Shown: positions 25,833 through 33,321 of the stretch, piece by piece
Layout of the letters: each line of letters opens with the position of its first letter
Position numbering within the stretch: position 1 is the first letter of the stretch
Origin: Clostridia bacterium
Lineage (GTDB): Bacteria; Bacillota; Clostridia; Oscillospirales; Acutalibacteraceae
Length of the DNA: 64,000 nt
Assembly (NCBI GenBank): GCA_017473435.1
Contig: JAFULG010000013.1
Location: forward strand, 1-64,000
Direction of reading: 5' to 3'
The notes under the pieces: generated by a model
The model's database searches: none
Told to the model about the DNA's origin: nothing
The model's input: the letters and a program-made list of their open reading frames with translations, nothing else
Position numbers and translations under genes: made by a program

Positions 25833-26576
25833 TTAGTCAGCCTTCGTTTCACCGTAGATGAATCCGGGCATCATTTTCAGCTTGAACAGATTCATTTTAT
25901 GCAGACGGTCAATTCTCTGCTTTGTTGCTTCGTCATCAATTTCTCCGGTTCTTATATATCTGTCAAGCACCGCGTAGGTGAAGCCGAGGTTATCCTCGTC
26001 GGTTTTACCGCACAGTCCGTCGCTGGGAACTTTTTTAACAAGCTCCTCCGGAAGTCCGAGAACTGTGCCGATTTCAAGAATTTCCTGAACGGTGAGGTTG
26101 CAAAGGGGACTGAAATCACCTGCAGCATCTCCGTAGCGTGTTGAGTATCCGACCCAATCCTCGGAAAGGTTGCATGTATTTGCAACTCTGCCGTTGCAAC
26201 ACTGGGAAACCGCATAAACAACTGACATTCTTATTCTCGGTGAAAGGTTTACTTTTGCCTGAGTTGAAAGCTCAATTTTCCCTTCAAACTGACTGAGCAC
26301 ACCGTCTACCGCATCCTTGATATTTATTTCATAGCTTTTTATACCAAGGTGTTCAACAAGAAGTCTTGAATAGGAAATATCACTTTGCTCACCGCAGGGC
26401 ATAAGAACTCCTATAACTCTTTCTTTACCAAGGGCTTCAACGCAAAGTGCGGCAACAACGGAGCTGTCCTTGCCTCCTGAAATTCCAAGCACGGCATTAC
26501 AGCCTTTTCCGTTTTCTTCAAAAAAATTTCTTATCCATTGAACGCAGTCGTTCTTAACCTTTAAAGCGTCAAACAT
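25833..26576 (-). CDS. nadE: NAD+ synthase, ammonia-dependent
   Basis: 247 residues. It converts nicotinate adenine dinucleotide to NAD. The ATP pyrophosphatase P-loop is GISGGKDSS (about 32-40). ATP and NaAD contacts include the TCNLSEDWVGYSTRYGDAAGDF region (split: TCNLSEDWVGYST, RYGDAAGDF) and KVPSDGLCGKTDED. No glutaminase domain is present, so it should use free ammonia. It lies 12 bp downstream of a nicotinamidase-like gene on the same strand, forming an NAD salvage pair. Confidence 0.95.
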   Translation of the reverse strand: MFDALKVKNDCVQWIRNFFEENGKGCNAVLGISGGKDSSVVAALCVEALGKERVIGVLMPCGEQSDISYSRLLVEHLGIKSYEINIKDAVDGVLSQFEGKIELSTQAKVNLSPRIRMSVVYAVSQCCNGRVANTCNLSEDWVGYSTRYGDAAGDFSPLCNLTVQEILEIGTVLGLPEELVKKVPSDGLCGKTDEDNLGFTYAVLDRYIRTGEIDDEATKQRIDRLHKMNLFKLKMMPGFIYGETKAD

Positions 26577-26588
26577 AATATTTCTCCT

Positions 26589-27113
26589 TTATATAATATT
26601 TATCAGGCAAGATTTCATCACCTCGAGAGCTGCACTGTGGGTTTCGGGTGTTACACCGGCACAGCAAGAGGAGTCAACGGTGATTTCGCATTCTGTGTTG
26701 TATGCTCTTATTGTAAGCGCGTTTGAAATAACGCATATATCGGTGCATATACCGATAAGCTCAACCGAAAGCTCATCATCCTTGTATTTTTCCTTTATTG
26801 TTTCTGCAAGCTTCTGAGAGCCGAAGGTTGCCTTTTCGATTACGGTGAAATTTTTCCCTTGGAGGGACTTTTCAATTTTATTATTAAGTCTCCAACCGTT
26901 TGTTCCCTTTATGCAATGCGGTACAGGGAGTTTTTTACCCTCTTGCGTGCTAAGATAATTTTCTTCATGGGTATCTAGTGTGATAAAAATATCTCCATTA
27001 AAACTATTTATTTTATTACAAGCATTGTCGATTATGGATACAGCTTCTTTTGTGCCGAGAGCTCCATCGACAAAGTCATTCTGCATATCGACAACAATCA
27101 ATATTTTCTTCAT
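26589..27113 (-). CDS. pncA: Nicotinamidase-like cysteine hydrolase
   Basis: 174 residues of the isochorismatase superfamily. The catalytic triad is visible as Asp9 (VVDMQNDFV), Lys94 (EKATFGS) and Cys127 (TDICV). Metal ligands Asp47 and His49 (LDTHE) and His66 are where nicotinamidase places them. The metal site and the neighbouring nadE favour nicotinamide to nicotinate conversion over other isochorismatase-fold activities. The next salvage enzyme, PncB, is not in the window. Confidence 0.8.
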   Translation of the reverse strand: MKKILIVVDMQNDFVDGALGTKEAVSIIDNACNKINSFNGDIFITLDTHEENYLSTQEGKKLPVPHCIKGTNGWRLNNKIEKSLQGKNFTVIEKATFGSQKLAETIKEKYKDDELSVELIGICTDICVISNALTIRAYNTECEITVDSSCCAGVTPETHSAALEVMKSCLINII

Positions 27114-27200
27114 AAAAGTTACTCACCTCAATTTATTTTATCCTGCAAAATATAACGTGTCAACAATTTAAAGTAAAATATACAAATTTATTATTTACAG

Positions 27201-27229
27201 TTGATTTTTGCTGCAATTTTTTTTATAAT
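27201..27229 (+). promoter_or_regulatory. Promoter of upp
   Basis: TTGATT at 27201-27206 and a perfect TATAAT at 27224-27229, 17 bp apart, in the divergent region between the pncA-like gene and upp. Confidence 0.75.
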
Positions 27230-27265
27230 ATAAAGCAAGAAACATAAAACAAAGGAGAAATAACA

Positions 27266-27898
27266 ATGAACGAAAACGTAACAATTTTTACACATCCGCT
27301 TATCCAGCATAAGCTCTCAATCCTCCGCGATAAAAATACCTCATCAAAAGATTTCCGCGCTCTTGTTCACGAGATTGCTATGCTTATGTGCTATGAAGCT
27401 ACACGTGACCTTCCTCTTGAGGAAGTTGAGATCGAAACACCGATCTGCAAAACTACAGCAAAGCATATTTCCGGTAAGAAGCTCGCTGTTGTTCCTATAC
27501 TTCGTGCAGGTCTTGGTATGGTTGATGCCATAAGTGAGCTTATTCCTTCTGTGAGAATAGGTCATATAGGTCTTTACCGTGATGAAGAGACTCTTAAGCC
27601 TGTTGAATATTACTGTAAGCTTCCTAAGGATATCAGTGAAAGAGACGTTATTGTTGTTGATCCTATGCTTGCTACCGGCGGATCAGCCATTGATGCTGTT
27701 TCACAGATTAAGCTTCGCAATCCGAGATCTATCCGTTTTATGGGTATTATTGCTGCCCCCGAGGGAATCGAAGCCTTTACAAAGGCTCATCCCGATGTCA
27801 AAATTTACTGTGCCGCTCTTGATGAAAAGCTTAATGAGGTCGGTTATATTGTTCCGGGCCTCGGTGATGCCGGCGACAGAATTTTCGGTACAAAATAA
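27266..27898 (+). CDS. upp: Uracil phosphoribosyltransferase
   Basis: 210 residues. It forms UMP from uracil and PRPP. The PRPP loop is [12 protein letters not shown] (about 129-140), with [10 protein letters not shown] (about 80-89) and the C-terminal [18 protein letters not shown] uracil-binding tail. GGAG precedes the ATG. It has its own promoter and ends 12 bp before the Leu T-box promoter, with no terminator seen between. Confidence 0.97.
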   Translation: MNENVTIFTHPLIQHKLSILRDKNTSSKDFRALVHEIAMLMCYEATRDLPLEEVEIETPICKTTAKHISGKKLAVVPILRAGLGMVDAISELIPSVRIGHIGLYRDEETLKPVEYYCKLPKDISERDVIVVDPMLATGGSAIDAVSQIKLRNPRSIRFMGIIAAPEGIEAFTKAHPDVKIYCAALDEKLNEVGYIVPGLGDAGDRIFGTK

Positions 27899-27910
27899 TT
27901 GAAAAACATC

Positions 27911-27939
27911 TTGACAAAAGCCGCGTTTAATGATAAAAT
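27911..27939 (+). promoter_or_regulatory. Promoter of the Leu T-box operon
   Basis: Consensus TTGACA at 27911-27916 and TAAAAT at 27934-27939, 17 bp apart, directly upstream of the T-box leader. Confidence 0.85.
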
Positions 27940-27944
27940 ATCAC

Positions 27945-28216
27945 TCAATATTACTAAATGCGTTGACGAAATTATGATTTGTCTGTCGTGCTTTCAGAGA
28001 ATCGGTGGTTGGTGCAAACCGATACACAATGACAATTCAGTCTCATTTCCGAGCAGGGTCATTGAAGGCTTTTGTTGTGTAGGTGACCACGGATGCCCCG
28101 TTATCATGGCTAAAGGCTTTGTTGAGTCTTGAAGTGACTGTAAAACAGTAAACAAGGTGGTACCGCGGATTTATTCGTCCTTGAAATTACGCAAGTAGTT
28201 TCAAGGGCGTTTTTTG
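27945..28216 (+). ncRNA. T-box riboswitch, leucine specifier (CTC)
   Basis: The leader has the Stem I apical features AGAGA (27996-28000) and GGTTGGTGCAAACCGAT, and a Stem I 3' side ending CATTTCCGAGC. The conserved T-box AAGGTGGTACCGCGG is at 28154-28168. An intrinsic terminator is formed by 28176-28186 and 28199-28209 plus six T. Aligning its CATTTCCGAGC with CACTTCCGAGC of the second leader places the specifier at 28042-28044, CTC, a leucine codon. The TGGT of the T-box would pair with a tRNA end of ACCA, as for tRNA-Leu. The leader raises readthrough when uncharged tRNA accumulates. Confidence 0.9.
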
Positions 28217-28252
28217 GTAATCAGTAAATTATCCGAGAAGGAGTAAATGAAT

Positions 28253-29641
28253 ATGAAAAGAATATCTATTGCAGACATTACACTTAAAAAACTTTCAGAG
28301 GACAGAGAAGTATCCTTGCTTTTCCGTGAAAAGGCGGCAGTTGCGAATTGCGCTGATTCAATCGGTGCCGATGCTATTGAACTGCCTGCAGTAAAGTCTG
28401 TTCGAGAGGATTCTATTATATATAAGACATTGGCAAAGAATGTACAGAATGCAGTTCTTGCAATTCCTGTCGGCTTTGATAGTGAAGATGTGGCTATCAG
28501 CTGGGAGTGCATAAAGGGAGCTAAAAATCCCCGTCTTCAGGTTGAGCTTCCTGTGTCAACCATTCAGATGGAGTACACCTATCATATCAAGCAGTCTAAA
28601 ATGCTTGAAAAAATCATAGAGCTTACAAAAGCTGCAAAGGCTCTTTGTGATGATGTTGAATTTTCAGCCCTTGACGCTACAAGAGCAGATGAGGACTTCC
28701 TTGTTTCCGCAGTAACTGAAGCGGTCAATAACGGTGCAACTGTTGTTACAATCTGTGATAATGCCGGCGCATCAACTCCTGATGAAATTGCCGCTATCGT
28801 CGCAAAGGTAAAGGAAAGTGTTTGTGTTCCTGTTTATGTTCAGGTATCTGACCGTATTAATATGGCGGTTGCATCCGCTTTTGCTTCAATTTTAAAGGGA
28901 GCTGACGGTCTTAAGAGTGCAATGGTTGGAAAGGATGCTCTTCTTGCAGGAGAAATTTCTGATGCTGTAAGAGCCTGCGCAACACAGCTTGGTGCAGAAA
29001 TCAGCCTTGACAGTACCAAAATTCACGCAAATATTGATGATATGATTTCAGGTATTAGCCATGAAGCATATGAAATGGAAAAGGATATTAATTCAAAGAA
29101 TAATATTCTTCTTGATTCTGATTCCTCTCTTGCTCAGGTTGCTCAGGCAGCTACTGTGCTTGGCTACGAGCTTTCCGACTCCGATGTAGGCAATGTATAT
29201 AAGGAGCTTAAGCAGGTTTGTGAGAAAAAAGGAGCGTTAGGCTCAAGGGAGCTTGAGGCTCTTGTTGCAAGCTTTGCAATGCAGGCTCCGTCAACCTATC
29301 ATTTTGAAACCTATACAACAACCAGCAGTAACGTATCAAGTGCTATGTCACAGGTTACTCTTAAGTGCAACAATGAGATTATCTGCGGTGTTAGTAACGG
29401 TGACGGTCCCATTGACTCAGCTTTCCGTGCGATTGAGCAATGCATTGGTCATCATTATGAGCTTGATGATTTTCAGGTTCAGTCTGTTACAGAAGGTAAA
29501 GAAGCTCTCGGCTCAGCTCTTGTAAGACTCCGCAACAACGGTAAGCTTTATTCAGGTAACGGTATTTCTACCGATATTGTTGCCGCGAGCATCAGAGCTT
29601 ACATCAATGCTTTGAATAAAATAGTATTCGAGGAGGCATAA
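28253..29641 (+). CDS. LeuA-like protein with isopropylmalate-synthase regulatory domain and degenerate catalytic site
   Basis: 462 residues. A TIM-barrel domain of the HMG-lyase/isopropylmalate-synthase type (about 1-280) still shows SALDATRADEDFL (about 138-150) and TICDNAGASTPDEI (about 166-179). The metal-binding and catalytic boxes are lost: the usual TLRDG is TLKKL (10-14) and the usual HxHND is VQVSD (196-200). The C-terminal leucine-binding dimerisation domain (about 345-460) is intact, with GVSNGDGPIDSAF and a GISTDIVAASIRAYINALN end. A normal isopropylmalate synthase is therefore unlikely; a regulatory or new role is possible. The start at 28253 is preferred (AAGGAG 9 nt upstream) over ATG 28247. 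First gene after the Leu T-box. Confidence 0.8.
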   Translation: MKRISIADITLKKLSEDREVSLLFREKAAVANCADSIGADAIELPAVKSVREDSIIYKTLAKNVQNAVLAIPVGFDSEDVAISWECIKGAKNPRLQVELPVSTIQMEYTYHIKQSKMLEKIIELTKAAKALCDDVEFSALDATRADEDFLVSAVTEAVNNGATVVTICDNAGASTPDEIAAIVAKVKESVCVPVYVQVSDRINMAVASAFASILKGADGLKSAMVGKDALLAGEISDAVRACATQLGAEISLDSTKIHANIDDMISGISHEAYEMEKDINSKNNILLDSDSSLAQVAQAATVLGYELSDSDVGNVYKELKQVCEKKGALGSRELEALVASFAMQAPSTYHFETYTTTSSNVSSAMSQVTLKCNNEIICGVSNGDGPIDSAFRAIEQCIGHHYELDDFQVQSVTEGKEALGSALVRLRNNGKLYSGNGISTDIVAASIRAYINALNKIVFEEA

Positions 29642-29642
29642 T

Positions 29643-32102
29643 ATGAAAATTGTATTTTCAACTAAAAATGTTAACCGTGCTTCCTTTCTTGATATCTGCC
29701 GTTATGCTTATGATTACGGTTTTGAAGGCTTTGAGACTTATGATGCAATAAAGGAAAGAAGCTCTCATCATGACAGCATTCTCAGGCGCGACCGTATTGC
29801 AGATGCCAAAAGAAAGCTTCTTAACAGAAATCTTTCTGTTTCCGCTTTACGTATGCCGGGAGCTGTTGAAAACGAAGAGACAACTGCTGAGCTTATCCGT
29901 AAATACGTGACAATGGCGGCAACCTCCGGTATTGACAATGTTATTGTCCGTGTCGAAAAGGAGGTTTCCTTTGATATTCTGGATGAAAAGCTTTCAGAAG
30001 CTATAAGTTATGCCGAGTCAGCGGATATAAATGTTTTATTTGAAACCGTCGGCTATCTTGCAAGAACCGAAAATGTAATCGGGATTATCAAACATTTTGC
30101 ATCCTCTGCGGTTGGCGCTTCCTGGAATGTAAGAGGAACATATTTTGACGCCGGTGAAACTGCGGAAACTACAATCAAAAACCTCGGAGCATATATTAAG
30201 TATGTTCGTCTCGGAGATATGAAGGACGGAAAAACCGTTCTTATCGGTGAGGGTGATCTTGAGGTAGGAAAGTTGCTCAATGCACTTTCTTCGCTTAACT
30301 ATGAAGGCTTTATCTGTGCTGCCTGGAATGAAGAAATCAGCGATGCAGATATAGTTCTTACGCACTTTACAAATTATATTTCAAGCCTTAACCGTGATAA
30401 AAAGACCTTTGACCACGCTTATTATAATCGTGATAAGACGGGCACATTTGTTTGGAAAAAGTACGATTTAATTGAAGCTACCTTCTCCGATGTTCTTGAC
30501 ACGATGGCTGATACATATCCCGATCAGTATGCCTTTAAGTATCCGACTCTTGATTATACAAGAACTTACGAGCAATTCCGTCGTGACGTTGACGAGTGTG
30601 CCGCTGCGCTTATTTCGTTAGGTGTAAAAGCAGGCGACCATGTGGCTGTGTGGGCAACCAATGTTCCGCAGTGGTTTATCACTTTCTGGGCTACAACCAA
30701 AATCGGCGCTGTTCTTGTTACCGTTAATACAGCCTATAAGATTCATGAGATAGAGTATCTTTTGAGACAGTCTGATACCCATACACTTGTTATGATTGAA
30801 TACTGTAAGGATATCAACTATAAGGAGATAATTGAGGAGCTGTGTCCTGAGCTTAAGGAGCTTAAGCCGGGAACGCCGCTTTATTCGAAGAATCTTCCTT
30901 TCCTTCGTAATGTTGTAACCGTTGGCTTTTCAATGGACGGTTGTCTTACCTGGGATCAGATGCTTTCACGCTCTTCTCTCATTCCCCGCGAAGAGGTAAG
31001 AAGACGCGCCTCTCTTGTAAAACCCGAGGACGTATGTAATATGCAGTACACTTCAGGTACAACAGGCTTCCCCAAGGGTGTAATGCTTACACACCGCAAT
31101 ATTGTTAACAACGGTAAAACTATAGGTGACAGAATGGATCTCTCTACGGCTGACCGTATGATGATTCAGGTACCGATGTTCCATTGCTTTGGTATGGTTC
31201 TTTCCATGACATCTATTATGACTCATGGCGGTACGCTTTGTCCTATTCCTTATTTCTCACCGAAGTCATCACTTGCATGCGTAAACGATGAAAGAATAAC
31301 CTGCTTTAACGGTGTTCCTACTATGTTTATTGCAATGTTCAATCATCCTGACTTCTCTAAAACAGATTTCTCTTATATGAGAACAGGTATAATGGCAGGA
31401 GCAAACTGTCCTGCAGACCTTATGCGCCGTGCATCGGTAGAAATGAATATGAGAGAAATTATTTCGGTTTACGGTCAGACAGAGGCTTCTCCCGGCTGCA
31501 CAATGGGCGAGGTTAACGAGGACCTTGACCACCGTGTTGAAACTGTCGGCAGCGCCTTCCCCGGTGTTGAATGTAAGATTATTGATCCTGAAACCGGCGA
31601 TGAGCTTCCCGACGGAGAAAGCGGAGAGTTTGTTGCCCGTGGCTTTAATATAATGAAGGGCTACTACAAAATGCCTGAAGCAACTGCTCAGGCTATCGAT
31701 GCAGAAGGCTGGCTTCATTCCGGTGACATTTGTATGAGAACTTCTGACGGCTACTATAAGGTAACAGGTAGACTTAAGGATATGATTATCCGCGGCGGTG
31801 AAAATCTTTATCCCCGTGAGATTGAAGAGTTCTATCTCACTAATCCTAAAGTCCGTGATGTTCAGGTAGTAGGTGTTCCTGATGAGCGATACGGTGAAGA
31901 ATGCTGTGCGTGGATAATTCTTCATAAAGGCGAGAGCGCTGATGAAACCGAAATGAGAGAATACGGAAATGCTTCAATAGCAAGACATAAGGTTCCCAGA
32001 TACTTTATGTTTGTTGATGAATTCCCGATGAATGCTGCAGGTAAAATTCTCAAGTATAAAATGCGTGACATTTCTGCAGAAAAATTAGGCTTAAGTAAAT
32101 AA
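29643..32102 (+). CDS. Fusion of a sugar-isomerase-like TIM barrel and an acyl-CoA ligase
   Basis: 819 residues in two domains. Residues 1 to about 260 resemble the xylose isomerase-like/AP endonuclease 2 barrel: candidate metal-site segments are VLFETVG, GTYFDAGET, VRLGDMKDG followed by IGEGDL, and a closing WNEE. Residues about 280-819 are an AMP-forming acyl-CoA synthetase: YTSGTTGFPKGVM phosphate loop, YGQTEA, GWLHSGD, GRLKDMIIRGGEN and the catalytic lysine in GKILKYKMR. It would activate a carboxylic acid as an acyl-adenylate and thioester. The acid is unknown; leucine-starvation control suggests isovalerate or a related branched acid (inference). It starts 1 bp after the LeuA-like gene. 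Confidence 0.85.
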   Translation: MKIVFSTKNVNRASFLDICRYAYDYGFEGFETYDAIKERSSHHDSILRRDRIADAKRKLLNRNLSVSALRMPGAVENEETTAELIRKYVTMAATSGIDNVIVRVEKEVSFDILDEKLSEAISYAESADINVLFETVGYLARTENVIGIIKHFASSAVGASWNVRGTYFDAGETAETTIKNLGAYIKYVRLGDMKDGKTVLIGEGDLEVGKLLNALSSLNYEGFICAAWNEEISDADIVLTHFTNYISSLNRDKKTFDHAYYNRDKTGTFVWKKYDLIEATFSDVLDTMADTYPDQYAFKYPTLDYTRTYEQFRRDVDECAAALISLGVKAGDHVAVWATNVPQWFITFWATTKIGAVLVTVNTAYKIHEIEYLLRQSDTHTLVMIEYCKDINYKEIIEELCPELKELKPGTPLYSKNLPFLRNVVTVGFSMDGCLTWDQMLSRSSLIPREEVRRRASLVKPEDVCNMQYTSGTTGFPKGVMLTHRNIVNNGKTIGDRMDLSTADRMMIQVPMFHCFGMVLSMTSIMTHGGTLCPIPYFSPKSSLACVNDERITCFNGVPTMFIAMFNHPDFSKTDFSYMRTGIMAGANCPADLMRRASVEMNMREIISVYGQTEASPGCTMGEVNEDLDHRVETVGSAFPGVECKIIDPETGDELPDGESGEFVARGFNIMKGYYKMPEATAQAIDAEGWLHSGDICMRTSDGYYKVTGRLKDMIIRGGENLYPREIEEFYLTNPKVRDVQVVGVPDERYGEECCAWIILHKGESADETEMREYGNASIARHKVPRYFMFVDEFPMNAAGKILKYKMRDISAEKLGLSK

Positions 32103-32132
32103 ACATATCTTTTCCATTAAGGTATAAACCCG

Positions 32133-32939
32133 ATGAAAAAATATAATATCATTGATTGTCACTGTCATATTTATCCTGACGCGATTGTCGGTAAGGCTGT
32201 TGAAGCTATTGAAGGCTTTTATGATTATCGTTACAAGGGCTTTGACGGAAAAAAAGAAACGATGCTGAAAAACGGCAACAGCGCCGGAGTGGATCACTAT
32301 ATTGTTTTCTCCGTTGCTACAACGCCGCATCAGGTTCACTCAATAAACAGTTTTATATCAGACTGCGTAAAAAACAGCGGCGGTGTGTTTACCGGCCTCG
32401 GAACGCTTCATCCTTATTCAGATACTCTTCGTGATGATTTTGAAGAGCTGATTTCTTTGGGACTTAAGGGCGTAAAGCTTCATCCGGATTTTCAGAAAAT
32501 TCCAATTGACGATGAAAGATGTCAGGAGATATACCGACTTTGCAGCCAAAGGGTTCCGGTTCTTTTGCACACAGGGGATTACCGCTATGATTATTCTAAT
32601 CCCGAACGTATGAGACTTGTACTCGAAAAATTTCCTGACTGTACTTTTATAGGAGCTCATTTCGGTGGTTGGTCTGTCTGGGAGGAGGCTGTAAAAAAGC
32701 TTTCTCCTTACAGAAATTTTTATGTTGATACGTCCTCATCTCTGAGTGATATATCCACTGAAACTGCACGGGAGCTTATCAGATGCTATACTCCTGACAG
32801 GATTCTTTACGGTACTGATTTTCCTCTCGGAGACAGTGCAAAAGAAATCAGTCTGGTGAAAAAAGCGGTTACTGATGAAGCGGCTCTTGAAAAAATTTTT
32901 TATCGTAACGCATCGGAACTTTTTGACATAAAATTATGA
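32133..32939 (+). CDS. Amidohydrolase-family (pfam04909-type) metal-dependent hydrolase or decarboxylase
   Basis: 268 residues, TIM-barrel amidohydrolase. The metal ligands are visible: HxH in DCHCHIYP (about 9-16), LLHTGD and GAHFGG histidines in mid-protein, and YGTDFP aspartate near the C-terminus. GVKLHPD holds a conserved lysine-histidine. The group includes hydrolases and decarboxylases such as ACMSD, so the reaction is open. It ends the Leu T-box operon, 30 bp after the ligase. A role in releasing or decarboxylating a leucine-related acid is speculation. Confidence 0.75.
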   Translation: MKKYNIIDCHCHIYPDAIVGKAVEAIEGFYDYRYKGFDGKKETMLKNGNSAGVDHYIVFSVATTPHQVHSINSFISDCVKNSGGVFTGLGTLHPYSDTLRDDFEELISLGLKGVKLHPDFQKIPIDDERCQEIYRLCSQRVPVLLHTGDYRYDYSNPERMRLVLEKFPDCTFIGAHFGGWSVWEEAVKKLSPYRNFYVDTSSSLSDISTETARELIRCYTPDRILYGTDFPLGDSAKEISLVKKAVTDEAALEKIFYRNASELFDIKL

Positions 32940-32958
32940 AATAAATTTATAAAACATA

Positions 32959-32987
32959 TTGACTTTATCTGTTCAAAGTGCTATAAT
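32959..32987 (+). promoter_or_regulatory. Promoter of the Ile T-box transcript
   Basis: TTGACT at 32959-32964 and a perfect TATAAT at 32982-32987, 17 bp apart. Confidence 0.85.
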
Positions 32988-32993
32988 TCGTTA

Positions 32994-33276
32994 CAAATTA
33001 AATATTAAAAGCTATGACGAAGACGGACGATACCAAGTTTTTCAGAGAGCCGACGGTGCTGTGAGTCGGTAAACAAAGTTTCATTTCCTATCACTTCCGA
33101 GCTGAAGGCCCGAACGTTTAATTTGAATCAGTAGACGCTTTCCGTGATTGCTGCGTTAATGCATAGAGCTTGTTGGAGCTTGAGGTGGCGATTTTTATCG
33201 CAATTTGAGTGGTACCGCGGGTTACTTGAAAGTATCTCGTCTCAAAGATTTTCTTTGAGGCGAGTTTTGTTTTTAT
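32994..33276 (+). ncRNA. T-box riboswitch, isoleucine specifier (ATC)
   Basis: The leader opens with ATGACGAAGACGG, has an AGAGAGCCG apical element and a Stem I 3' side reading CCTATCACTTCCGAGC. The T-box GAGTGGTACCGCGG is at 33207-33220. A strong terminator is formed by 33236-33248 and 33252-33264, followed by TTTTGTTTTTATT. The specifier aligned with the first leader is 33090-33092, ATC, an isoleucine codon. It controls the HTH-cupin-acyl-CoA synthetase gene that starts about 45 nt further on. The region 32940-33309 holds no other feature. Confidence 0.9.
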
Positions 33277-33321
33277 TACCCCCTCAAAGCTTAAAGCTAT
33301 AAAGAAAGGTTGGAAAAAAAC

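Noticed and set aside
27899..28132. Plus-strand open frame of 77 codons directly after upp
   Set aside because: It is the T-box leader read as protein; the conserved RNA motifs explain the sequence.
28253..29641. Plain annotation as leuA, 2-isopropylmalate synthase
   Set aside because: The metal and catalytic boxes are not conserved; only the regulatory domain supports the family name.
31269..31925. 218-codon minus-strand frame opposite the acyl-CoA ligase
   Set aside because: The sense strand carries all ligase motifs; the antisense frame has none.
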